Source: Agaricus subrufescens
Lineage: Eukaryota > Basidiomycota > Agaricomycetes > Agaricales > Agaricaceae
NCBI GenBank assembly: GCA_029945375.1
Contig: CM057058.1
Location: 3,658,001 to 3,722,000 of the forward strand
DNA: 64,000 nucleotides
Reading direction: 5' to 3'
A model generated the notes under the pieces. The model saw nothing but the letters and a program-made list of their open reading frames with translations, did not search any database and was not told the origin of the DNA. This document shows positions 1-12,253 of the stretch, piece after piece (positions within the stretch are counted from its first letter, which is position 1; each line of letters opens with the position of its first letter). Made by a program: the position numbers and the translations under genes.

Positions 1-509
1 GATGGCTGGTGGCCAGCGGGGTGGCAATCAACATTAGGCAAAGGATGTTGGGAGTTTTCGAACAGCGGATATACTGATGGATTTTGATGGGTGTTGGCTG
101 ACACTTGGGCAACAACATTAGTGATGGGAATGTTGCCGAACCAGACATCGAGAGCAGGGAGGACATTCCGACGGGAAGGAGAGAGAGGTGACTCGAAGGA
201 GAAAGGTGGGCAAGGAGGTAAAGATACGATTTGGGGGTTATCATGAAGGGTAGAAGATGAAATGCTGGGAACGGAGATGCCAGGAAGCTCTAATTGAGGT
301 TTGCCATTGAATTGGATATGAGGCGGGGTAACGATATTTTCTGCAGGGACAGTAGGATAGGGAGGTGGCAATGTGCACAGACAAGATTGGCTAGATTGAT
401 TTTGCACCGCACTAGGGGAGGAAGGACGAGAGCACAAACGAGAAGAGGGGCGACTAGGATAAGGTGAGGATGAATGGGAAGAGCAGCGAGGGAGGGGGTT
501 GCCGGGCAT
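1..509 (-). CDS. NACHT gene A, first exon only (continues off the left edge)
   Basis: An ATG at 509-507 opens a frame that stays open to the window edge (about 169 codons). The product starts MPGNPLPRCSSHSSS and is rich in Pro, Ser and His, with no visible domain. It aligns throughout with the first exon of gene B, so the missing part to the left should hold the NACHT module. An indel of 24 bp relative to B keeps the frame, which suggests the exon is still coding. A TATA box lies about 100 bp upstream of the ATG. Function is inferred only from the paralogue. Confidence 0.7.
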   Translation of the reverse strand, partial: MPGNPLPRCSSHSSSPYPSRPSSRLCSRPSSPSAVQNQSSQSCLCTLPPPYPTVPAENIVTPPHIQFNGKPQLELPGISVPSISSSTLHDNPQIVSLPPCPPFSFESPLSPSRRNVLPALDVWFGNIPITNVVAQVSANTHQNPSVYPLFENSQHPLPNVDCHPAGHQP

Positions 510-609
510 GGGGATGAAGGGAAACAGACGCGATGGTAAGCATGAACAATAGCCACAAGCAGTGCTCACGGCCCTCTCGGGGCTTCTCCCGCCTCGTGTC
601 CAGGCTATG

Positions 610-617
610 TTTATATA
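610..617 (-). promoter_or_regulatory. TATA box of gene A
   Basis: TATATAAA on the minus strand lies about 100 bp before the proposed ATG. The duplicated gene B has TATAAAA at the matching place, which supports both start codons. Confidence 0.55.
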
Positions 618-1240
618 TTTTGACGTGGTGGTGACCAACACTTGTCGAATTTATTACATTAAGCCTCGGTATCAGCTCAGGTAGAGCACGTTGGTCTACA
701 GAAATTTCGTCCGCTAAAACCCCTCGTATACCAGGTATGTGCGTCGTCAATCGATCCTGCCTGATACCAGAGATGGAACGTTGAGGCCACACCAATATGT
801 CAGCTATGGCCATATATCCCATTAAGCATACAGGCTATTGATCGTGATGTCTCTTCACCCCTGACCACTGTGATGGAAGTGAGATCATTGAACATGCAAT
901 TGAGAGTCACAACTATGCACATAAGAATTATGCGTTGACACCGATACGGATTTGGTCTCCTTATCCGCTCGCCGAGAGAGGAACTACAGACAAAAAAGAG
1001 AGAGAGAATAATTGATCTGAAATGGGTAGTTGCCCTTGGTCGGATTAACCGGGGTGAGGAGAGGGCAAAAGTTTCGAGGAGTTGGAAGATAGTGTTGGGA
1101 AAACACAGACAATTTGGCCCGAGCGTGTCTGCTTCAGAGCTACTGCATTAGTCTCCCTATATTTTAAAGGTTTCGGGAGGGTGAAAATTAAAGAGGATGA
1201 AAAAGACGGAATAACGATTGGCATGCCGTTAGGTAGGAGG

Positions 1241-1748
1241 TAGGCTACTAGGCTCCTACCGGGTACCTAGCTCGCTCACGTGCGTACGTCCTTAGCGGAC
1301 TCAACCAAAGCACGAGCAAAGTGAGGGTTTACTAACGCATAGGAGTCAGATCAATTAATAGGAAGGTAGCTAATACCATAGAAGCGTAACCATACAACCC
1401 ATATGAAACTAGCGCAATTTGGATCTTCTCTCAGAGACAAGAGCACTGATGCATGAGCCCTACATCGATCTAATGATGACGGTAGTATACGATTTAAGAC
1501 GACTATCCATATAGGCATGACCACCTCAGTATTCCTCATCCAACCTTCAAGTCATCGGTCTTTGAAATTAGATACCTTTCCCAGTGAAAAAGTAATGAAT
1601 CCATTCCGACGCACCACCCTCCAGACCACAGAATCAAAGTTGCGCCATGCCATGATCAGAAGTAAGGTCAAAAACTGTGATAAGACGACTCGACAACCGC
1701 ATTTTGAAGTGGTTTACAAATCACCAGAAACAGTAAGGATATTTAGGG
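1241..1748. other. Intergenic, nothing recognised
   Basis: This is the stretch between the upstream region of gene A and the stop codon of gene B. Short ORFs in it show no family resemblance. I see no RNA gene or repeat. Confidence 0.5.
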
Positions 1749-4700
1749 TCATATGTCATCGTCACTTTGGTCTTCACTATCCGAAGACTCGTCATAGTCT
1801 TTAGCCTCTCCATAGCGTAACCAGGGGGTGTAAATGCTACATGTCCACTCCAACAAACTGTCTTCCGGATCCACAAATCGAAGCTCAACAATACAAAGGT
1901 CGGGGGTGACCTGAAGGACTGTGACAAGATGGTCCGGTGTCAGCTTTTCAAAATGGTCGTCGAACCGCTCGGAGCAGTCTTCACAAGCATATTTTTGGGC
2001 ATTACAATTTTCTTCAAACTTCGTTGTCCAGTCTTGACTATGGCCTTTCCTTGCATTCTGGGTAAACAGATAATTACTAAACTTTCGCGGGTAACAGCTA
2101 TTTGACTCACCAGACACGATTTATCCCTTGCATTTGTTGTAGGATTCCTAGCCCACAATTGTATTAAACGGTCGTCCATGAACTTACCAATATCGATTGT
2201 CTCCAGCGGAACCTGCTTGAGAATGCCATGTTCTAAGAATTCACTGCGCCAAGGTTCTTGCTTAAACAAGAATTTAGTAACACAAGCAGGATAAGATTCA
2301 ACACAACGTACAAACGGAAAGTCTCGCACAGCATCTACAGGGAAGTCATGGTGCGTTGACTCGAGGCATGTGGTTAACACATGCATGCAGAGCAGACTCT
2401 GGAAAGCCCGCACTCCGCGTTCAAGCCCATCTAGCAGCAAGTAAACAGCTACATCGAACATTTCGAAGCGTATCTCGTAATCATTGTCCTTGCCACCACC
2501 CGGCCATGAAACGGAGATGTTGTCGCGAGTCCCAGGACAATTTTTGAATCCATTATTAAAGTCGCCCCTGACGAGCCGGCGTTTGGTTCTTCTATCTTTA
2601 TGAACACCATTAGGAGCTTTACGAATAACATTCAGGGTCAGCTGATTATCCAGTTGCTCGCACTCAGAACGGATATTGGGGGAGAATCCAGATCGTTCAA
2701 AGTCTCGTAGATAGTCGTAGAACGATTTATGGAAGAATTTAAGGGGTTCCGTTGCAGCTTCTGCGGGTTCAGGGATAATAGCAACAGCGCGGATATGGTG
2801 AGTGGCACCATAGGCTGCATTTTCGGTCATCCCCAACAGGTTACAACAGAGACGGAAGGACAGACTATCCCATAGGGGTTTTCCCGCATATAGGAGTAGT
2901 AGTTTTCTGGTATTAGCCATCATTTTGGCCGGAGTCCTGGACATTATATGTTTATACAATGCATCGAGTTGAGCCATCGGATGATCTTCTCCAGATAGAT
3001 TAGAATTCGTCGCACCATCGATCAACTTCAATACATCATCAAGCTGGCTGGCAGGGTCCCCGTATATAGGATTACTGATGTACCGGACCACCGCCGAAGC
3101 GTACGCGAATAATCCACCAGAAGCATTCGTAATTTTGAAGAAGTCGTCATTGCAGGGCCACTGCGACAAGTGCCGTAGAGCAATTGATGACAGCCGGATC
3201 TCTCTAAACTTGTCGCGAAGGTAAAGTTTGACATCTTCATACGCCTCAGCGGAGTTCACCTTGATTTCCTCTTTTTCATATGAGGTTGCAACTTCAGGTT
3301 GAAAAAAGAAAGATGTGATATGGGGTTCGGGGCGGCTAGCGACCATCCACACGATAGGCGAAAAAGGATAGGTCATGCAAAAGGATGAAATGAGGCCGAG
3401 GAGCTCCTTCTGCGTCGAGATATTGGCACACTCATCAAGACCATCGAGGATGATCAAGACCCGAGAGGAAGGGGGCAGGAATGGACGACGAATGAACGGG
3501 TCAATTATGAATTTGTCGAACTGAGTTGGTAGTGATTTACGGAAATAGGAAGGATCGCGTGTGATTTCGCGTTGAACAAAGATGCGATATGAATCGAGTT
3601 TGGTAGCTAGCTGGTAAGCTATGGTGTTGACTGTTTTTGTTCCATCTTGGCGGCCGTTGATAGAAAAGAAAATGGTGGCGCCAACGACAACATCTGAGAT
3701 ATCATCTAAGTCTCGAGCGACAGACTGCATGATTGCTGATTTTCCGACCCCAGCTGAACCTACTACCCATCGCAACTTCCGGGGCCCATTGCAGGTGAGG
3801 ACGAAGTCGAGACAGCGTTTTACGATCTCCAATCGTGTCCCAGGATGGCACTGTAGTGGTATGGTGGGATCCGAAGAATCAAATTCGGCTCCTATTATTG
3901 TTTCTTTGAGGAAGGAAGACATAACTACGGAATACGAGATCAGGTTTCTCCGATTACATAAAATGATGATTTCCTTACAGTTGTTGTCCGACATGTTCAA
4001 AGTCACTAGCAATAACAAATGTCAGTTGTCGTATATCTAATAAAGGAGAGGAGCCCTCACGATTGGGAGCGTTGTTGTCGATGAGGACGGCGCCTTGTAG
4101 TGAAAAATTGCTCGCTTGATAGAACATGCCCTGACCAGGGCTCGCTTGGCGCTGTAGACAATGATCGGGTAGCTGCTAGGAATGGTTGAGAGTGGATATA
4201 GATCGATGTTAAGTAGTTACTTACAGATGTTTGTTGCAGCATGATAGATTGTTGCTCAGGGTGGCTTCGCGTCTGTAACACTTGTTCAGGTTGAGGACGT
4301 TGGGGCGCGGTATGGTACACGTGGCATGATAGATGATGTTCGACGCTTGTTGAATGATTGTGGTTTACTGAGCTAGGTGGCGCTAGATGAACAAGTGACG
4401 ACTGAGAGGGGATAGACAAGTTGGCATGTGGTCGAATTGTATCCAGTGATGGAGAAGTGTTGAGTGGATTCGATGGCTGGTGGCCAGCGGGGTGGTAACC
4501 AACATTAGGCAAAGGATGTTGGGAGTTTTCGAACAGCGGATGTACTGATGGATTTCGATGAGTGTTGGATGACACCTGGGCAACAGCATTAGTGATGGGA
4601 ATGTTGCCAAACCAGACATCAAAAGCAGGGACGATATTCCGACGGGAAGGAGAGAGAGGTGACTCGAAAGAGAAAGGTGGGCAAGGAGGTAAAGATAAGA

Positions 4701-5004
4701 TTTGAGGGTTATCATGAAGGGTAGAAGATGAAGTGCCAGGAACGGCGACGCCAGGAAGCTCTAAAGGCTGTTGTGGAGCTGAATGAGATTGAGGTTGGCC
4801 ATTGATTTGGATATGAGGCGGGGTGTAGATATTTTTTGCAAGGACAGTAGGATAGGGAGATGGCAACGTGCGCAGACGAGATTGGCTAGGTTGATTTTGC
4901 ACAGCACTTGGGGAGGAAGGACGAGAGCACAAACGAGAAGAGGGGCGACTAGGATAAGGTGAGGATGAATGGGAAGAGCAGCGAGGGAGGCGGTCGCAGG
5001 GCAT
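1749..5004 (-). CDS. NACHT NTPase, NLR-like (gene B)
   Basis: Predicted STAND-type signalling NTPase of the mushroom NACHT family; such proteins are thought to act as intracellular sensors. Exons that keep phase are 5004-4225, 4130-4061, 4005-3979, 3924-2312, 2260-2111 and 2057-1749, giving 982 aa. Residues 1-260 are Pro/Ser-rich. Next comes MFYQASNF, then GAEFDSSDP and RCHPGTR, Walker A GSAGVGKSAIMQ, Walker B LIILDGLDECAN, SRPEPHI and FFHKSFYDYL. The last exon has CEDC, ELRFVDPEDSLLEW and an acidic tail. Exon 3 is only 27 nt. The 51-nt intron at 2261-2311 has no stop and is a multiple of three, so retaining it would also keep the frame; it uses an AAG acceptor. No WD40, ankyrin or TPR repeats are visible. 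The ligand and effector are unknown. Gene B is followed by unrelated aldehyde dehydrogenase genes. Confidence 0.85.
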
Positions 5005-5733
5005 GGGATGAGGGGAGACAGACGCGATAGCAAGCTATTTGAGCGCGAACAATGGACAGGCAGTGCGCACAGCCCTCGTGTCCAGGCTATTTTTATACAT
5101 GTTGATGTTGCAGTGACCAACACTTGTCGAAGTTATTACATCAGGCCTCGGTATCAGCTCAGGTACAGCACGTTGGTCTACAGAAATTTCGTCCGCCAAA
5201 ACCCCTCGTATATCAGGTATGTGCCCCGTCAATCGATTACCTGATACCAAAAAGATGGAATTTTTTTTGGCCACGCCAACGCGTCAGCTATGGCCGTTCC
5301 ATCAAGTATACAAGGTATTCATCGTGATGTCTCTTCACCTCCGACCACATTTCTGCGATGGAAGTGGGATCATTGAACATGCAATTGAGAGCCACAACCA
5401 TGCACATAAAAATTATGCACTAATACCGATAGGGATTTGGTCTCTGTATCCGCTCGCCGAGAGAGGAACTACAAGCAAAAAAAAAGAGAGAGTGGTTGGC
5501 GTGAGATCAGTGGAGAAGAATATCTTGCCTGTGGTTGGATAAAAGGGGGTAGTGAGAGGGCAAAAGTTTCGAGGAATTGGAAAATAGGGTTGGGAAAACA
5601 CAGCCGTTTCGGCCCTGGCGTGTCCGCTTCAGTCCTTCCGCATTAGTCTCTCTAGGTTTGAAAGGTTTCGGGAGGGTGAAAATTAAAGAAATGAGAAAGA
5701 CGGAACAACGATGGACATGGCGTTAGGTAGGAG
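4472..5733. repeat. Right copy of the 1.24-kb direct duplication
   Basis: Partner of 1-1240 (offset 4471 at the left end). It includes most of the first exon of gene B, the TATA box and about 0.7 kb of upstream DNA, up to the shared GTTAGGTAGGAGG. Differences are scattered substitutions and small indels, so the duplication is not brand new. Confidence 0.9.
5091..5097 (-). promoter_or_regulatory. TATA box of gene B
   Basis: TATAAAA on the minus strand is about 90 bp before the ATG at 5004 and is conserved in position with the one at 610-617. Confidence 0.55.
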
Positions 5734-5969
5734 GCAGGACTTGGTATACGTAACCTGGATAATAGCATAGCGTAAACATGACTAAACATATCTTGTCCCT
5801 CCCATCAGCGGACCTCCACCAAATCGATAGTAATAATCAATTTCTAGTACACCTGGGATAAAAGGTACTTCTTTCATTCAACTATTACCTTGCCCCAGTC
5901 AACTCTCTCAGTTTTAATGAGCATAATTGCATTCGTCAATATGTTACAGCAAGGTACTTAAGAAAAGTA

Positions 5970-8317
5970 TCAGATTTTCTGATCAATGTTAATATGTACA
6001 GCCTTGATTTGGGTACATCTGTAACAATAATCACGTCAGTTCAATACGAATCAATGAATATCAACTACGCACTCTTCGATACCCATATCGCCATTCTCCC
6101 TACCTATACCCGACTGCTTGTAACCACCGGAGGGAACACCTACATCTCCCAGCGGCGAGGAATTGATCTGTATAGGAACAACATGAAAAGGCCCATTATT
6201 TAAAATCACCGGCGAGGGTACTGACAAAAACGGATCCAGATTCAAGGCTGTTCGCCATTCTGATAGAACGGGACACATTCTCGGTCATAACGGAGGCAGC
6301 AAGTCCATATGTTGTATCATTCGCCCATTCAATGACCTCTGCCAGGATAGGAAATTACTACAACGTTCACACCTGCAAAAAAAAAAAAAATAGAACAATC
6401 TACCTTCTTCGGTCTTGAACTTGACGAGCGAACACACGGGACCAAAAATCTCCTCTCGCATGATTTTCATGTCAGCACGAACACCAGTAAAGATCGTTGG
6501 CTTGACAAAATATCCACTGTCTCCGTATCTCTCGCCTCCAATATGGACCTTCGCCCCCTCACTCTTACCAGAATTAATATATCCCATAACACGCTATGCG
6601 TTGCATTAGCCACCATTGGCGCTCAGTTGTTCTATCTATACCTCACCTCAAATTGAACGTTAGACACCAAAGGGCCATGCTGAACGCCTGGTTCGAAAGG
6701 GCCTCCAGTCGCAGCGGTAAGAGTTTCCGCGGCCTTCGTCATTCCCGCCAATACCATGTCATATATTCCTTCTTGCACATAAATTCGTGACCCAGCCACA
6801 CAGACTTGTCCTATTATTGTGTTAAAAGTGTGTCTCAGCGCATCACACATATTACGTACCCATATTGAAGCTATCCATCAGGCAACCTTGTTAACGTAAC
6901 CTCTTCCAACGTCGATTAAAACTCGTACTCACAAAATTGCCATACTCGCCCACTTGATTGCTTGTTCAAGATTGGCATCATCAAAGATAATAGTGGGGCC
7001 TTTCCCACCAAGCTCCAGCGTAACCTTCTTAAGATTTGTCTCGGCGGATGCTTTAAGAAGCTTGCGTCCTGTTAAAGTACTTCCTGTGAAGCTGATCATT
7101 CTGATCAAGGGGTGTCTTGAAATTGCCTCTCCGACAGTGTTACCTGAAGTTCCTCCGTGGTGAGCAGCAATATAACCGGTATTGTACACATAACCTACCA
7201 TAACCGGTGACAATGTTGACTACACCCGGGGGGAAGCCAGCCTCATTGATAAGGTTGGCAACGAAGAGCGCGGACAACGGAGTGATTTCTGAAGGCTTTT
7301 TACCAGTCAAAAATCAGTCTTTGTCACTATGCATCATTGTTGGAAAACTTACCTTAAGAACCACAACGTTCCCAGCAGCCAACATGGGAGCAATCTTGAG
7401 CGCTAATAGAGGCTGTGGAAGCTCAGTCATATGAATATAAATCCACATTGTAAAGTCGCTCACGAGAGGGAAGTTCCAAGCTGTAATTCCTCCCTAGAAA
7501 CACGAGGTGGGTGAATTTCAAATCCTTATATTGGCCGACAGCAAGACGTACGCAAACACCATACGGTTCATGCCTTGTGTAAGCAGTTTTCTGCGGTGTC
7601 GTCTACTCGAATCAGGAAATCAGAAGCACCTTCTTCAGTAAAACATCAACAGACCTCGATCGTCTTCCCTTGGATTTTATCAGCGTAACCCGCATAGTAT
7701 CTCAGCATCTCTGCAGACATGGGTCCTTCGAGCATTCTGGCCGTGAACCATTGCTTCCCTAAACATCAATATATATGAACGTTTATCAGGGAGAAGATAA
7801 GAGCCGAAACTGACCGACGTTCAAGCACTCGAGAGCAGCGAGCTCATCAAGATATTGTTCAACCAAATCTGCCAATTTCAAAAGCAATTTTGCACGTTGT
7901 GCTCCAGGCACTTTCAAACCCCACGAGGTCTTATAAGCTTTTTCGGCAGCGGCGACAGCGACATCAACGTCTTTTGATGTTCCTCCAGAGATCGCTGTGA
8001 TGAGTTTTCCAGTGGCTGTCCTGATGGATCAGAACGAAGTCAGCTCGGAGGATTAGGTATGCGTACAAGGATCGACGACGCTAGAATGATGAATATAGGT
8101 TAGGTGGTTACAGGCAATCTTGACACCTTCGCACTCACTCAATGCGATCTCCACCATCAACAGGGTCTATCCATTGACCGTTAATGAATAACCTGCGTAC
8201 AATGGTATCTCAGAGCTCTACCCTCGCAAATATCCCAAAAGATACTTACCCTGTGTTGATAGTGACAGAACCCTTGAAGAGGGGACTTTCGAAATTGTGT
8301 GTGTACGTCTGTGGCAT
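5970..8317 (-). CDS. Aldehyde dehydrogenase, NAD(P)-dependent (copy 1)
   Basis: Oxidises aldehydes to carboxylic acids, probably in the cytosol. The ATG at 8317 opens MPQTYTHNF; the exons are short and spread over 2.3 kb. In order they encode [12 protein letters not shown], the region TRHEPYGVC and AWNFPL, the cofactor-site segment [21 protein letters not shown] with the general-base Glu, [13 protein letters not shown] with the catalytic Cys, and EEIFGPV. The last exon ends [14 protein letters not shown] and stops at 5970. The motif usually written PFGGYKQSG reads [10 protein letters not shown] here, with Phe changed to Ser, and the helix after it is less regular than in copy 2. Otherwise the gene looks intact. 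It lies in tandem with a close paralogue (9808-12253) on the same strand, so it arose by local duplication. The exact aldehyde used cannot be told. Confidence 0.85.
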
Positions 8318-9807
8318 GTTGAAGAAAAATGTGGGACAGTAGTGGGAACTGAATATCGCAGTATAATCGGAACTCACATAATCATTTATATACCTAAATC
8401 TGATCTTTCCAATCGCAGGAATGAATGTCAATTCGGGGCTTTATAAAATCACACGAACTCTCAGGTTTTGAATACAGGGGCAAATCAATGGGGCAAACAG
8501 GGGACCGGTCACCGGTGGTCAGCGAGGCAAATAGGAGCAACCCCCATTTGTGGCATACACTAACCCCTCTTGGCCCAATCTCAAACCATATTGGTACCGT
8601 GGATCCCAGGTGGGTCTCCAAGGACACCTTATGATAGGGCTCGCAGAAAGATGCGGGCACCCACGCGGACGCTTTTCCGCGTTGAGCCTGCATTGGGTCC
8701 GCGTCAGGCCCCTCAAATGTTACTAAACCGCTTCTATATACCCATACGGTACTTTGTAGCCCATCTGGTGTACTGATTCTTCTTCTAGACATAACCTAAT
8801 AATTGTTATGGTCATTATAAGCTTCATGTTTTACCGTACGAAGGAGACTCGAAGGAAGCGTCCGCGTAGTGTCCGCATCAGTACGCCAGGCGTCCGCAGG
8901 ATGCCCACGTCGATCCTCATTGGTCCGCACCAGCCTGCCTCTAGCCGCGTCATGCCTTGACATTGAATCCGCATCACCACAACCTACACACAATCCACCT
9001 TATGCGTTCAAAATCTCAATATCATTACGCTATCTCTACCCATAACAGCATCTATTATACTTAATCATCCTTTCTTTCAACGTGCGTTTCATGTCCACCT
9101 CTTATTTTTCCCTGTCAAGTCCGCATCGACCCCGCATCGGTCCGCGTCCGCGCGCGGATTCCGCACTTTTGCTGTAGCCCCTTATGATATGGGCCGGCCG
9201 AGTGATGAATTTTTGCGCAGGTGATGGCGTAAAACGGCTTTGAAAACTCTCGAATAGATGATACAATTTTGTAGCATAATCAACTGTCTTCATAAAGTCG
9301 TGGATTAAGACAAATGTGAATTGAGATATTCATATTGTCTCGAGAATATCGGCAGGGATCGGTTGGAGGTAAGGGCTTGATAGGTACGCTATTGACACTG
9401 CTGACTTTTGCTTCAAACAATGCAAGCGCATTTATCTTGATCCCGAAGCACAATGAATCCGACGAACCCGTCACATAGCTCTAGTCATGGTAACTATGAC
9501 TAAACCTATCACACGGGTTCCTCGATGCGTTATAACCCCCTACCCCTGCGTAAAGTTGGGGTAATTCCGGTCAAAGATGGTAAGAGTACCACAATCATCA
9601 TGAGGCATGTAGTACCCAAGGGTTACCCCTGAGCTTTAATTATAAGTATGGAGAAGGATCTGACTCGGATAGCCACACGTTCTACCAACCAAATTCCAGT
9701 GGTGAAACTTATACGTGTTAACTTGGACAAGGAATTCGTCATAGAATGATCGCATTCTCGTACCCATCAAAATTATACTACATCGAACTTTGTACATTGA
9801 TATACTT
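8318..9807. other. Intergenic between the two aldehyde dehydrogenases
   Basis: About 1.5 kb with only short ORFs that resemble nothing I know. It should hold the promoter of copy 1 and the 3' end region of copy 2. No repeat or RNA gene was recognised. Confidence 0.5.
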
Positions 9808-12253
9808 TCACAGCTTGTGGCCAATATTAATGTGGACAGCCTTAACCTGGGTATATCTGCAAGCGACAAACTCGTCAGTTTGACGCTGATGATGAAACAA
9901 TAATTACGTACTCATCGAGAGCATTTTCTCCAAGCTCTCTACCCATACCGGACTGCTTATAACCACCGAAGGGAACACCGACGTCGGCACCTGGACCGGA
10001 GTTAACCTGAATAAGAACGGCATCAGTTCCAATCTTTTGAAATTATTAGAAAGTGAACTGACGTAAAGAGACCCGGCTTCGAGATTATGGGCCATTCTAA
10101 TTGCACGAGATACATTCTCGGTCAAAACGCATGCAGCCAGCCCATACGAAGTGTTATTTGCCCATTCAGTAACCTCTGACAAGATTCAAAAGTTACTACG
10201 AGTACCACCCTCTGCAAGAACTTGAGCGATTTACCTTCTTCCGTCTTGAATTTTACGATCGCGCACACAGGACCAAAGATTTCCTCCCTCATGATTTTCA
10301 TGTCAGCGTTGGCACCGGTGAAGATCGTTGGCTTGATAAAGTAACCCGTGTCTCCATGTCTCTCTCCTCCGATGTGGACCTTTGCCCCTTCACTCTTCCC
10401 AGAATTGATGTATCCCATAACACGCTATGTAGCGCATCAGCCATCATTGGCCCGATTGGTTCCATTTTCACCTCACCTCGAATTGAGCGCTAGACACTTG
10501 AGGTCCATGCTGAACTCCTGGCTCGAAGGGACCTCCAGTGGCGCCAGCAAGAGCCTCCGCAGCCTTCGTCATTCCCTCCAAAAGCGCGTCATATATTCCT
10601 TCTTGTACGTAAATCCTTGACCCCGCGATACAAACCTGACCTGTTCATTATTAGAATATATTAAGTTCCACGTGTCGAACATATATATGATCATGACTTA
10701 CCCGAATTGAAGCTATGAATTCAAATGACTATGTCAGCAGTTCCCCTGCGTTGATAAAATTGATAAAAATACACTTACAAAATTCCTATACTCGCCCACT
10801 TGATTGCCTGTTCAAGATCGGCATCATTGAAAATGACGGTGGGACTCTTCCCGCCAAGCTCAAGCGCGACCCTTTTAAGGTTTGTTTCCGCGGATGCTTT
10901 GAGGATTTTGCGTCCTGTTAAGGTGCTCCCTGTGAAACTGATCGCTCCGATCGAGGGATGCCTTGAAATCGCCTCTCCGACGGTGTTACCTATAGTCCCT
11001 CTGTGTTGAACAGCAAGGTCGTGAGCATGGTACGCAGAACCTCACCATAACCATTGACGATATTGACTGTGCCTGGGGGGAAGCCGGCCTCATTGATGAG
11101 GCCTGCCAGGAAGAGCGCGGATAGTGGAGTTATTTCTGAAGGCTTTTAACGAGTTAGCAACTTTGCACGTGTTGCATCCTATGAAGACCCTATGAAGACG
11201 TACCTTTAAGACTGCAGCGTTCCCAGTAGCCAGCATTGGACCAATCTTGAGAACCAGAGTAGACTACGAACTCTCAAGCACACCGAACCAAAATTAGAGT
11301 GTGGAATCGCTTACAAGAGGGAAATTCCATGGTGTAACTCCTCCCTAGAAACAAAAAATCAGGTGAGTGATTTTAGGTTAACAGTATCGAACGACAGTGA
11401 CACATACACAAACGCCGTATGGTTCACGCCTTGTGTAAGCCATTTTCTTTTCATTTACCTGTTCTCGAAGTCAGCACATGATTGAAGAGTAGTATCTACA
11501 CCCGAAATATCAACTGACCTCAATCGTCTTCCCTTCTATCTTATCGGCCCAGCCTGCATAGTATCTTAGTGCCTCTAGTGCCGTACTCACATCACCCATT
11601 TTAGCAACATTAAAGTGTTTCCCTAAGTATCAACGCATATCAATAACTATCAGCGAGCAGAGGAGAGGCTGAAATTGCGACTAACCGACATTCAAAGCCT
11701 CAAGCGCAGCCAGCTCATCACTATGTTGTTCAACTAGATCCGCCAATTTCGAGAGTAACCTTCCACGTTGCGCCCCAGGCAATTTCAAGCCCCACGAAGT
11801 CTTGTAAGCCTGTTTTTTGACAGTTTTCTTTTTTCAGCTATAGCATTAGAGAGAAAAGTGAGTAGTCGGACCTTTTCGGCTGCGGTGACGGCAACATCAA
11901 CGTCTTTTGATGACCCTCCAGCGACTGAAGTGATGAGCTTGCCAGTGGCTGTACCGATGGATCAGAACTGTATAACAAAGACCATTTGGAGAATTAGATA
12001 TACATACAAGGATCGACGACGCTGGAAACACGAATATGAGTGAATCAACAGGCGGTTTCGAGAACTTTCGCACTCACTCAATGCGGTCTCCACCATCAAT
12101 GGGGTCCACCCATTTACCATTAATGAACAACCTGCATATATCATGTCAAAGCCCGACCCTCGCGAACATCCCAAATGACACTTACCCTGTGTTGATAGTG
12201 ACAGAGCCCTTGTATACGGGAGTATCGAAATGGTGCGTATATGTCTGTGGCAT
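9808..12253 (-). CDS. Aldehyde dehydrogenase, NAD(P)-dependent (copy 2)
   Basis: Paralogue of the gene at 5970-8317 with matching exon layout. The ATG at 12253 opens [16 protein letters not shown]. Visible in order are [30 protein letters not shown] (catalytic Glu), [13 protein letters not shown] (catalytic Cys), EEIFGPVC, then [19 protein letters not shown] and the final exon [14 protein letters not shown] with a TGA at 9808. All active-site residues are present and the PFGGYKQSG motif is normal, so this copy looks like the less altered of the pair. The catalytic-domain layout and expected length (about 500 residues) fit the class 1/2 aldehyde dehydrogenases. Substrate and cell location are not shown by the sequence. 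Confidence 0.87.

Larger units (their letters stand above)
1..1240. repeat. Left copy of a 1.24-kb direct duplication
   Basis: This block matches 4472-5733 base for base over long stretches. It covers the first exon of a NACHT gene, its promoter and upstream sequence. The match starts at the window edge, so the true left end lies outside. It fades after the shared GTTAGGTAGGAGG near 1228-1240. One clear difference is a 24-bp in-frame deletion in this copy near position 288, relative to 4763-4786. The duplicated block therefore carried the 5' half of one paralogue together with its control region. Confidence 0.9.
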
